Of a stretch of 35,662 nucleotides of DNA, positions 1 to 9,053 are shown one piece after another. The stretch is from the NCBI GenBank assembly GCA_002261195.1, contig MVBO01000149.1, forward strand, positions 1 through 35,662, written 5' to 3'. The stretch's first letter is position 1. Each line of letters begins with the position of its first letter. The DNA comes from Bifiguratus adelaidae (lineage: Eukaryota > Mucoromycota > Endogonomycetes > Endogonales). The notes under the pieces were generated by a model. The model was not told the DNA's origin, searched no databases, and saw only the letters and a list, made by a program, of their open reading frames with translations. The position numbers and the translations under genes were made by a program.

Positions 1-1127
1 AACGGAGCAGGCGGTGCTCTGGGCGTTGGAGGTATAGCACGACTCATTACGTTGCCGATCAAGTTGTTGATTTGAGCTTGGACACTCATTCACAGGCTGG
101 CTACCGTCACATTGATACCGCTTCATGCTACTACAATGAAGAATCTGTTGGCACTGCTGTTAGAAAAAGGTAAGAGAAGAGTGAGCCTGTCTAGCGATGC
201 TGTGACTCAGTCTGACCCTTTTTAGCGGCATCCCTCGGGAACAGGTAACCTCGCACATATTTTGCTCAACAACGTCTCTGAATGCCCTAACCCCATAGAT
301 ATTTATTACCACCAAACTTTGGGATGACATGCATGGTTACGAAAACGCAAAGAAAGCCCTCGACATCTCGCTTCGGAAATTGCAAATGGACTATGTTGAT
401 CTATACCTGATTCACTCCCCTTTGCCCGGGAAGAAACTGCGTACAGAGAGTTGGAAGGCTCTTGAGGAGCTTCAGAAGGAGGGCAAGATCAAATCCATCG
501 GTACGTGCCATCCCGACTGTAGCGCTTGATATCTCATGCGTTCTCTTTGAAGGTGTCTCCAACTATGGCGTTCATCACTTGAAAGAGCTGCTCTCCGTTT
601 GTACGGTGAAGCCTGTCATCAACCAGATCGAGGTATGTAGACCATTGGTGATCGCGCGGAGGGTTCTCACCCATGATGTCAAGATTACACCTTATTCTAC
701 CCGTCAAGACATCGCTGATTTCTGCGCTCAGCACGACATCAAGGTCGAGGCTTATTCTCCCTTGACCATGGGCATCAAGGTGAGACATCACAGATGGGTG
801 CATATGTGATGATGCTCAAAAAGATGCACTAGCTCAAGGATCCCAAGTTGGTCAAGATCGCCGAGAGAATCGGTCACGGTGTCTCGACCGCTCAGGTGCT
901 GATACGCTGGTATGTGAATACTTCACAGTACGGGAAGAATGTAAACTCATGGTTTCCACAGGTCATTGGAGAAGGGTTATATCCCCTTGCCCAAGTCCGT
1001 TACCCAATCGCGGATCATTGCCAATGGCAATGTCTTTGACTGGTCATTGTCGGAGGAAGACATGAAGGCTTTGGACAGCTTGAACGAGAACTTGGTGACC
1101 GAATGGGATCCTACTCATTGCGCTTAA
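1..1127 (+). CDS. aldo/keto reductase (AKR), 5'-truncated, seven exons visible
   Basis: NAD(P)H-dependent reductase of carbonyl compounds, cytosolic, GCY1/YPR1-like by family. The start lies outside the window. Exons that join cleanly: ..169, 226-244, 299-500, 553-632, 684-779, 833-909, 962-1127; introns are 51-56 nt with GT-AG ends. The AKR catalytic tetrad is visible: Asp in GYRHIDTA, Tyr in ASCYYNEE, Lys in FITTKLWD and His in LYLIHSP. VEAYSPL and the C-terminal IPLPKSV...RI segment (cofactor phosphate pocket in the family) are also present. The protein ends EWDPTHCA at a TAA. No break is seen. Its 3' end faces the KCH1-like gene, about 190 bp away. The substrate cannot be told from the sequence. 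Confidence 0.93.
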
Positions 1128-1315
1128 AGTCACTAGATGTCGTATAGAGAAAGAAAAACACAGCGCATCGTATCAAAAACAATGAAGATTAAAGAACAGG
1201 AAAATTGACAGATATGAGTACATGTCCAAAAGATCAACTGCGCATCTCCAGGATGCATCTCGCTTCGTAGCACTTTATACAGGATGAGGAATGCTATCTG
1301 CAATGCATTAGCCAA

Positions 1316-3001
1316 TCAAAAGTAGTCACCATAGGCGTGGTCGGCGCCGTTACCTCGGGGCGTCGACCGACCGTGGTTCCAATCATTCGGCGTCTGATCG
1401 TGATAATTAGATGAAGGCTTCTGAGCATATTGACGCTCAGTTGGAACAGGTGACATTGTATAACTGGGTGCGTGTTGGTGTGCCGGAGATGCCATCTCAT
1501 GCATTGGATAGACATTATCATCATGATAGTCGGAGCCGTAATTTGAGGCTGTGTATCCATATGGACTGGGCTTCTCTGCGTGGTCAAGTAAACGATGGCT
1601 GCCTTCAGATCCTGCTCGTTGGTGCTGCGTAGTGTGCATGCTTTCGGGTTGATAATAGTAATCACTTCCGGCTTGACTGTGATGATCTTGTACACCATAC
1701 TCATAACCGTAATAGTCATTTTCATAACCATACTCTGAAGCCGGGCCATAAGTGTCCGTGGCCTTATGGTATACGGGTGCAGGATAAGCATGATGATAGT
1801 AGGGATCGTTATACCTGTCGCCGGCGTAATCTTTCTCAGTCAGGACCTCCGTCAAATCAGGTAGAGTAGGTTGAACGCCCTCCAGAGGTGGACTGCCCTT
1901 CTTATTGCGCTTAGTCTTCCCTTTGGCGCGTTCTTTTTGTTGCTTGGCTAACAGCTCTGTGATTCTATTTCGAGGATTTTGGTTACCGCTGTCAATCACT
2001 ACGCCTGCACCCACCTTTTGTCAATGTTGTGACAGCAGTACTCCTTCAAGTTGCCTTGGATATGACTGAGCAGTGGCAGATATATCAACATGGCAGTCAC
2101 CAATTGAATCATGGAGAAGATCCACATGAGACAAGTGAAGAACATCTGAGAGATAAAGTTAGAGCTGGCGTAAAGCGATCCAAATCGAAACTCACCAGCA
2201 CTAGGGTGAACCGAGCAGACCAAGTTTTAAAAAATGTATAGAATAGCTGGTGGAAAATCGACTGCCATGTCTGTAGAGCACTCTGATTGCTGACCAGCTG
2301 CGAAACACTGACCACATTTTGAATTCCCTTAAAGATACTGAAAAGTGTGAGCCCGGCAACCGCTTGACGCGGACCTTCCGCAAACAGCACACGCTTCCAA
2401 CCTAATGCAAACAGATAAGCGTCAAGTCATGATCAGCATCATGAAAACGTACTCTTCAAGGAAAAAAAAACAAAGAAGGCCAGTTCATCAGAGATCCGCT
2501 TGGACCGATGAATCTTCTGAAAGAAACAATAATAGTCGTAGCCTTTCAGGCTGTAGTAGCGCGAGACAATGATTGATGTGAACGCATATGAAATGTCCCT
2601 TGACTCGATGATCATACGAGCTTTTCGAACGTCGATGGCAAGCAGAATAAAAGACAATGCTATACAACCGACGTAAACCCATTTAGGAACGGCTGAGCTG
2701 ATGCCAAAGCTGTTGAGGTATGTTGTGGGGTTGATGGCCGAGGACCACTGCGTATCCAAGCATGTGTCAACAAAACATCCATATATAAACGTCAGCAACT
2801 TACGCCTGAACCAGACACCAACAGATATCCTGCTGTCCACAGGTCGGCCATATACACAAGTATGGCCTTGAGAACAACAAGAAAGACAAACATGTATCGA
2901 AAGTTCATCCATAGGCTGCTGTCGTGAAACTCTTCCACGTCCACAAAGTCAAACTTGTGATCTTGAATCTGCTCTCGCTTCCATGTGGGTCCGTTGCCCA
3001 T
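1316..3001 (-). CDS. KCH1/PRM6-like low-affinity potassium transporter, with a frame problem before the C-terminal tail
   Basis: Plasma-membrane protein of the fungal Kch family (low-affinity K+ uptake, linked to pheromone/calcium responses in yeast). Exons: 2804-3001, 2453-2747, 2196-2401, then from 2145 down. Introns are 50-56 nt and all phases agree. The family signature begins with a short cytosolic head (KFDFVDVEEF), then a TM ending VYMADLWTAGYLL, then SKWVYVGCI..., LLFAEGPRQA and a last TM before EYCCHNIDKR. After that motif (about 2014) the frame ends at a TAG (1999-2001). A long open tail (ITELLAKQQKERAKGK..., then Tyr/His/Asp-rich low complexity) continues in another frame to 1316. 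Either one base is missing near 2012, or a 53-nt GT-AG intron (1989-2041) is removed, which restores frame but deletes the conserved YC..IDKR stretch. A TATA-like CTATATAG lies near 3187-3195. Confidence 0.85.
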
Positions 3002-3953
3002 GGTGGCCTAGAGATAAGCGTCTCCGCGACTGAGAAGGAACGGTTGGGGAGTATATGTGAGCAAGGGATCCGACTAGTGTCGTCAATCGCCTCTACACGG
3101 CAATAGAATGAGTGGAAAGGGTATGCAAGGTGTCCAAGAGGGAGCAAACGAGAGAGAGAGAGAGGATAGCCAAGGCTTGTGCCCCGCTATATAGGGAGGT
3201 ATGAGCACTTCTAAATTTGGCAAAGTTAATGATGCGTTTTGACAGTGCGAGAGCTCTAACACGCCTATGCTGGTGCGTGGTAGGGTATATGCTGGGTTCA
3301 GGAGGCGATAGAGCAAAGTCTTACTGCTGTGCATAACGTTGATCCTCGTTCCTTGACACTTGAGTGCCATGCACGACTCATGCGTGTGTAACATGAAATG
3401 AGCCAATCAGCGTTGTTAGTGAGATGACGGCCAGGTTCTAGATGATTAGAGCTTTTTCCATGGGTGGTCTACCATGCCATGGTTGGCGCGGACCATTTTG
3501 GATAGCGGCTTCGGCAGAAGGTGGCAGGAGCGATGATCATGTACACGGTCAGTGCAATCTCACTCTGCTGGCTATTGCCCGACACATGCACCATCGTGCA
3601 TTCCTTAGGGTGCAAAAAGATTTCCGATGGCAATGGAGGCATGGAATCTCGCATTATACATGCCATGGTTGCGCTAATTCAATACAAACTTCTTACGTTG
3701 TTTATCCTATACTTGCGCTATCCCGATAGTCGCCTGCAGGCTCCAAAGGCGTCAAAATTTCCACACGCTCCACCAAATTCAGGGTCATGCGCGCAAGATC
3801 GGGAACGTTTTAAGTACACTTGCCTGAACCCTTTTTCTTCATTACAAAAGGCCGTCTTTATATTTAGGCCTGCTCTATCATGTATCAAGAGTGCATGTTG
3901 AAGGGGTACTCTATGACATAACGGTCGATTTCAGAGAAATCCAGCATTGCGAC
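3002..3953. other. intergenic, with GA microsatellite
   Basis: Divergent spacer between the KCH1-like gene and the small secreted-type ORF. It holds a GA dinucleotide run at 3150-3164 and a TATA-like CTATATAG near 3187-3195 that could serve the minus-strand gene. Short open frames on both strands look random. No RNA gene was recognised. Confidence 0.5.
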
Positions 3954-4244
3954 ATGTCTATCCACAAGTCCGCGTCTATGAACGACTACACGGCTCGTTC
4001 TACTCGTTATCACTTGCACTGCGTCCTTCTCCTCTTGACACTTTTGATTGCCAACAGCACTGCAGCCCTTACGTTACCTTCTTCGCCCCACTCGCGCTCT
4101 ATGGCACGCCTCAATGTCCAGTTGGCCAAAGGAGTATCCGAAACTATATCACCCCTCTTGGCGCTGTCTGGGAAGCAGGCGCGTTCATCATTGGCTCAAG
4201 CCATCGAAGATGACTGGGAATTTGAATGGGTTTTAGATGAATGA
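3954..4244 (+). CDS. small hypothetical protein with N-terminal hydrophobic segment
   Basis: Single-exon open frame of 96 aa from ATG 3954, or 88 aa from ATG 3978 (MNDYTARSTRYHLHCV...). From the second start it has a basic head, a Leu-rich core (VLLLLTLLIANSTAA) and an AxA-like site before LTLPSS, so it reads as a signal peptide followed by a short mature region ending DDWEFEWVLDE. No Cys framework or known family was recognised. An A/T-rich TATTTAG element near 3859 sits about 100 bp upstream. It could be a small secreted protein or a chance open frame; the signal-like N-terminus is the only real support. Confidence 0.4.
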   Translation: MSIHKSASMNDYTARSTRYHLHCVLLLLTLLIANSTAALTLPSSPHSRSMARLNVQLAKGVSETISPLLALSGKQARSSLAQAIEDDWEFEWVLDE

Positions 4245-4850
4245 TACCCCCTTGAAAAATGACCGGCAAGTCCCGCTTTTCCGCAACAACTGCCTCTTGG
4301 CTTGTATATATCAGTGCTCTTAGCGAACCTTTACTCTTCTCTATCATGTATATATTTGACGTCTATATACACTGGACGAGGGCGTTCATGTGGCGCTTTG
4401 CGACTTTGTAAGATGCCGATGCCGATGCTTATGTGATGTCGTTGTGTCACCCCTGAAACCTGTGGGGTTGTAGCTCGTGATTCATATCTTGGTTTGACGT
4501 TCCCCGGTGCCCTGGAAGGCTCAATCTGATCCGTTCATTGACCAAATGTGCGCTTCTTGAATTGGCTACCATATACACACTGTCAATGTCAATGGTTGCA
4601 AAAGAGAGTCATCCAATGCTCTCAAAGTGAAGCACCTTTTTGCCTTCGCAATTCCTATTTTGGGAAGATTCTTCCCTTGCCGACCACGAATCGACCTTTT
4701 AGAGAAATGACGCTTCGTCTCTGGCACGTATAAAGAGTGGGCTTCTCTTGAGGCAGGCTTCACTGCTCGCTTATACCTCATAACCTGCGTGCCTGCCTTT
4801 CTCGAAATCCTCATTTACAACTCGCAACGTGAACTGCGCGAAATTTTGTC
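4245..4850. other. intergenic; likely promoter of the methyltransferase
   Basis: No gene recognised. A TATA-like element (GTATAAAG, about 4729-4736) lies roughly 115 bp upstream of the methyltransferase ATG and is the best core-promoter candidate. The rest holds only short open frames without recognisable motifs. Confidence 0.45.
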
Positions 4851-5663
4851 ATGCCGCAAGAAACTGCTACCTATACCCACGGTCATCACGAGTCGGTACT
4901 ACGCTCGCACAGCTGGCGTACGGCCGCCAACTCGGCAGGATATCTCCTCAGCTCGCTCAAGCCGGACATGAAGATCTTGGACGTTGGTTGTGGTCCAGGT
5001 ACGATAACTGTGGATTTGGCAGCGCTGGTGCCTGAAGGTCAAGTGATTGGTCTAGAGTACGCACCCGCTGTGCTGGATCAAGCGCGTGCTCTTGCCCAGG
5101 AACGTGGATTGAATAACATACAATTTGCAGTGGGAGATGTTCATACACTGGATTATCCTGATCACACCTTCGATGTCGTGCATGCCCATCAAGTGCTTCA
5201 ACATGTGGGGGATCCGGTGCAGGCATTGCGGGAGATGCGTCGCGTCACCAAAGTGGGTGGAATTGTTGCGGTACGGGATGCGGACTATGCATCCATGACC
5301 TGGTATCCCGAGACAGACATGACTGAATGGCAAGATTTGTATCAAAGGGTTGCTCGCGCTAACGGCGGTGAACCTAATGCTGGACGCCGGCTCCACGCCT
5401 GGGCCCGACAAGCTGGATTTGACCGAGCTGCTATGACCGCTACTGCTGGTACATGGTGCTACAACACGCCTTCCGAGATCGCCTGGTGGAGTGGCCTTTG
5501 GGCTGACCGCACCGTTGCTTCCTCGTATGCCAAGCTCGCTGTAGATGGCGAACATGCCACACAAGACCAATTGGAGCGCATCGCGGAGACATGGAGGAAA
5601 TGGGGTGCCGAGGAAGATGCGTGGTTCATTGTACCTAATGGAGAGCTTCTCTGTCGCGTGTAG
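4851..5663 (+). CDS. class I SAM-dependent methyltransferase (UbiE/Methyltransf_11-like)
   Basis: Intronless 270-aa cytosolic-type methyltransferase. Motif I DVGCGPGT lies at residues 44-51, the acidic residue that would contact the ribose of S-adenosylmethionine is Glu69 (VIGLEYA), then GDVHTLDYPDHTFDVVHAHQ (motifs II/III) and VTKVGGIVAVRDADY (post III). The Trp-rich C-terminal half (TEWQDLY, WRKWGAEEDAWFIVPNGE) is typical of fungal stand-alone members of this family. Length is usual and start and stop are clean. No biosynthetic partner lies beside it, so the acceptor (small molecule, lipid or other) is unknown. Confidence 0.9.
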   Translation: MPQETATYTHGHHESVLRSHSWRTAANSAGYLLSSLKPDMKILDVGCGPGTITVDLAALVPEGQVIGLEYAPAVLDQARALAQERGLNNIQFAVGDVHTLDYPDHTFDVVHAHQVLQHVGDPVQALREMRRVTKVGGIVAVRDADYASMTWYPETDMTEWQDLYQRVARANGGEPNAGRRLHAWARQAGFDRAAMTATAGTWCYNTPSEIAWWSGLWADRTVASSYAKLAVDGEHATQDQLERIAETWRKWGAEEDAWFIVPNGELLCRV

Positions 5664-6206
5664 TTTAGACAATCAATACATTGGTGTGTAAATCTATCGG
5701 ATATGTCACGTTTGCTTCGAAGGCACGAATCTTGAATGCCTGGCGCTTTACGCTAAGGCTCGGGGAATGATGCAGCAAAGATCAAGGTGAGTGAATCGAC
5801 CACTTGCCGAGTTTCCGGAACCATAGGTTAAGAGCACAATCACATGTATTAGACATACGTCAATCAGGACATGTAGGGCGGCACGTACGACGGAGAACTG
5901 ACCGCGACGGTGAGCCGCGAGCGCGTCCCTCCGCTGCTCCGTGACTGAACCATGGCTGATTTGGTAATTTTTTTCGTTTGGATGATCCATTGGCCGAACT
6001 TTTACGCCGATTGCGGAGAACATCTGTAAACTCGGTTTCGGATCGTTGCTTAGAGTTGCCTGTTGCAGCACCAAAGACGTAAATCATTGCCCATCCAAAT
6101 AAATAGTAGCAGGATTGATGGCTTGATCCGCGCAATGAGCGATCAGATCCAAAGGGGCTGAAATTATATATCAACCAGAAGCACAGGATGGGACCTTGTT
6201 GCTGCG
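5664..6206. other. intergenic
   Basis: Spacer after the methyltransferase. Two overlapping minus-strand open frames of 108 and 128 codons (5748-6074 and 5860-6246) show no recognisable domain and are not called. A TATA-like ATTATATATC lies near 6162-6171, about 40 bp before the small secreted-type ORF. Confidence 0.4.
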
Positions 6207-6371
6207 ATGCGGAAAACCAACCTACTTGGTCATATAGTTGCTGCAATTAGCCTTTTCGCCAGCGTCCAAGCTTCGCTAAGCAGGCTGTTGACTGTACGTT
6301 CAATCCCCTCTACCAGTACCACCAACGACACCGGTCAAATGACCTGGGACACTCACTCGCATTTCATCTGA
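6207..6371 (+). CDS. possible small secreted protein, structure uncertain
   Basis: Short open frame of 54 aa from ATG 6207. Its N-terminus reads as a signal peptide (MRKTNLLGHIVAAISLFASVQA), with a TATATATC element about 40 bp upstream, the spacing expected of a real core promoter. The frame ends at TGA 6369-6371. Just downstream, 6386-6447 has the look of a real intron (GTAAGC donor, GCTTAAC branch-like site, pyrimidine tract, TTGCAG acceptor, 62 nt), so the true gene may have more exons that do not join in the frame as given. It is either a small multi-exon secreted protein, a broken one, or chance. Confidence 0.25.
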   Translation: MRKTNLLGHIVAAISLFASVQASLSRLLTVRSIPSTSTTNDTGQMTWDTHSHFI

Positions 6372-6527
6372 GTACTGATAATATGGTAAGCTGCCGACAT
6401 TTGCTTAACGAAACGCAAGTTTAACGAGGTCTTCTTTCGAATTGCAGGCTATCATGTCAATACAACGGACTGTCGTATACTTAAAGAATGTTGCTAACTT
6501 GTGCATCATTTATGCGATCTATGTGGT

Positions 6528-8485
6528 CTACATTACAGTGCTGGTATAAAGGCAGTTCAACCTAGGCATTTTTGGACTCTTCAACTTTAGTCTCTCAAAT
6601 CTATCCTCCAGAGGAATTCCCTGTTCCAGATCACCAGGACGATAAAGCGCTTCCGGTGGTAATGATGATACAGCGGTTGACACATTGGCAGAATTGGCCA
6701 CAACCTCTGCGACATCTACCGCTTGTGCCTCTCCATCGGCTCCCTGTTCGGCCTTTTCGGCACTGCCACCCTTGGTGTCACCGGTGCCAACTTTCTTGCA
6801 CAATTCATGATGTTGCACAAACCAAGTAGCAATAAAAAAGAGGGCACTGCATGGAATGAGCATGGTATTGACCGCTCGCAATGCGTCGACATAGGTTTGA
6901 ATAATTGCTTGTTTGGCTACCGGATCACTGATCTGCTGAATATAGTCAAAGCTTGATTCCGCTGAAGTTAGGGTGACATCGATGTGATTAGCCGAGAGAG
7001 TAGCCGCGAGATTGTTTGAAAGTGAATTATTAAAGAGCGCAGAGGCAATGGCGATGCCAAAGACACCACCGATGGTACGGAAGAAGTTGTTCATGGCAGT
7101 GGTGGTGGCGATACTGCAAGAATTGGCACATAAGTTTGAGCTCTTACAAAGCGAGGCAACCTACTGCGCACTTACTCTCTGTAAGGGACACTACTCTGTG
7201 CAGCAATGATCAAAGTCTGAGAGCTGGCGCCAATACCTATGCCCACGAGCAAAAGAAACCCGATTTGATCACCGCGAGTTGAGATCGCGTCCAACATGTG
7301 TATAAGAACGCTGCCAGCGGTAACACATGCACCGCCTAACCAGAAGAAGATCCGATAACGACCAGTTTTCGAGACCAAGATTCCAGAGACGATAGACGTA
7401 ATGATGAGACCGAGCAGAAAGGGCAACAGTTCTAAACCTGAACTTGTAGCCGAGTCACCGCGAACGACTTGAAAATAGATTGGTAAATAATAGAGCCAAG
7501 TATAGAAGGGAAAGCCGAGGAAGAACATGGCCAGGAAGGTCGCAAGAGGTGTACGTAGCCGAAATAACCGCATGGGTACCACAGGTTCGTTCGCATATCT
7601 GGCTTCCCAGATAATAAAACCAATCAAAACGACCCCGCCGACGACAAAACATGAGACAATTGCGCTGGAGTTCCATGCAAACTGATTACCACCCATCTGT
7701 ACTGCCAAAAGAATACACACAACGCTGCCGACCAAAAGAAATGTTCCAAACCCGTCAATACGCTTGAACTTCGCTCGAGTGTCGCCGGTAACCGGGCGAA
7801 GCTTCAAGAAGAGAACCGAAACTACGATAGTGATGGCACCGACAGGCAAGTTGATGTAAAAGCACCACCGCCATGAAACGTGATCAGTAAAGACTCCACC
7901 AAGCTTTGGAAAATGGTCATTGACAAGATCTGGCCGACACATAAGGCAACTTACCAGTGGACCCACCACAGTCGCCACACCTGCCATCGCACCAATTGCA
8001 CCCTGATATTTGCCACGATCACGCAGCGATACAATGTCTGAGACGATAATGCTATTCATCGCCGAAATACCACCTCCGCCGATTCCTTGGATCGCTCGAA
8101 AGACAATCAACATGATGATATCCTGACTAGCGCCGCTGATGATGCTGCCACCAAGGAATGTGCTGAGGGCAAACAAGTACAATGTTCGACGCCCAAAAAT
8201 GTCGGAGAACTTGCCATAGAGTGGAGCGCATACTGTGGAGGTGAGCATATAACTCGTGGGTACCCATCCAATTTGCGAGCTGGCGTTGAATGTTGAGGCA
8301 ATATTCGGCAGCGCCGTGGACACAATGGTCAAATCGGTTGCGCTAACAAAAACGGCGAGTGCAAGACCCAAATATACCATGGCAAGCTTGACTGGCGGCA
8401 AGACCACCGACTGATCTTGCCATGTCGGCTCTTTTTTCAGCTTTGGCATCTTATTAAGCTCCAACGACTCCGTAGTATCTGACAT
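6528..8485 (-). CDS. DHA2-type MFS multidrug/toxin exporter, 14 TM
   Basis: Proton-driven efflux permease of the plasma membrane, about 614 aa. Exons: 7955-8485, 7176-7903, 6528-7113. The first intron (7904-7954) is exactly 51 nt with no stop, so it can be missed: reading through inserts 17 residues inside motif C, while splicing restores the GPL-LGGVFTDHVSWRW order usual in this family. The second intron is 7114-7175. Visible motifs: LTIVSTALPNIA (TM1), YGKFSDIFGRRTLYL (motif A), FRAIQGIGGGG (motif B), GVATVVGPL (motif C) and FYINLPVGA. The C-terminal tail is hydrophilic. ATG 8485 (MSDTTESLEL) is preferred to 8521. It is divergent from a Zn2Cys6 regulator, which suggests a regulator/exporter pair. 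The substrate is unknown. Confidence 0.92.
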
Positions 8486-9053
8486 GTTGGATGACAAGTG
8501 GAATGCACTCCAGGCATCCACCGATATTTATCTCGCCTCGACATGCTATGCCGCGACCCAAGGCCGCGAAGCACTGCCTAAAGCCGCGATAAGAATGAAT
8601 TAATTAATTGCTTTACTTCCCATCGCCGTTGCTTTGCAAGCGTTGGCAATGGATGGTGTATTAATGCCGTGGTGGAGGACAGACGCATGGCTTTTCATCA
8701 TGAACATGTCGATCGATTCGATTCGATGCGCATTGATTCATGAGCTTTTGCACGATCCAAGTCATTTCAAATTCAATGGAATTCACATCGTTTCGCGAGG
8801 CAAGCAATGCTAGAATGCGAAAAGGTTTAATGGTATCTTTCTGCTAGCGCTTAAGAGCATGTTGCAAACGTTGCAAGCGTGGAATGCCTGGAACCATGGC
8901 AGCCTTCCTTTGATCAAGCTTCAAATGTGGCTACTGAACCCTAACCCATTAACGGTCTGCGCAACAAGTAAAGGTGCCTCCTGTCCTGTTCTAGCACTCT
9001 TTGACGGCGCATCGCCTTGTCATGACCTGTTGTTGCTACGGCATACCCGGAGC
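8486..9053. promoter_or_regulatory. divergent MFS/Zn2Cys6 promoter with three GCCGCGA repeats
   Basis: Shared upstream region of the exporter (-) and the regulator (+). GCCGCGA occurs three times in the same orientation, at 8550-8556, 8563-8569 and 8583-8589, only 65-105 bp from the exporter start. CCG/CGG half-sites are what Zn2Cys6 proteins usually contact, so these are operator candidates; that link is inference. An AT-rich TTAATTAATTAATTG run follows at about 8599-8613, and a GATTCGATTCGATG stretch lies near 8714-8727. Confidence 0.45.

Noticed and set aside
5748-6246. Minus-strand frames of 108 and 128 codons
   Set aside because: They overlap each other in different frames, have no recognisable motif and run through a likely promoter.
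8859-9053. In-frame 65-residue N-terminal extension of the Zn2Cys6 factor
   Set aside because: The extension has no family-like content; ATG 9054 places the zinc cluster at the usual distance from the start.
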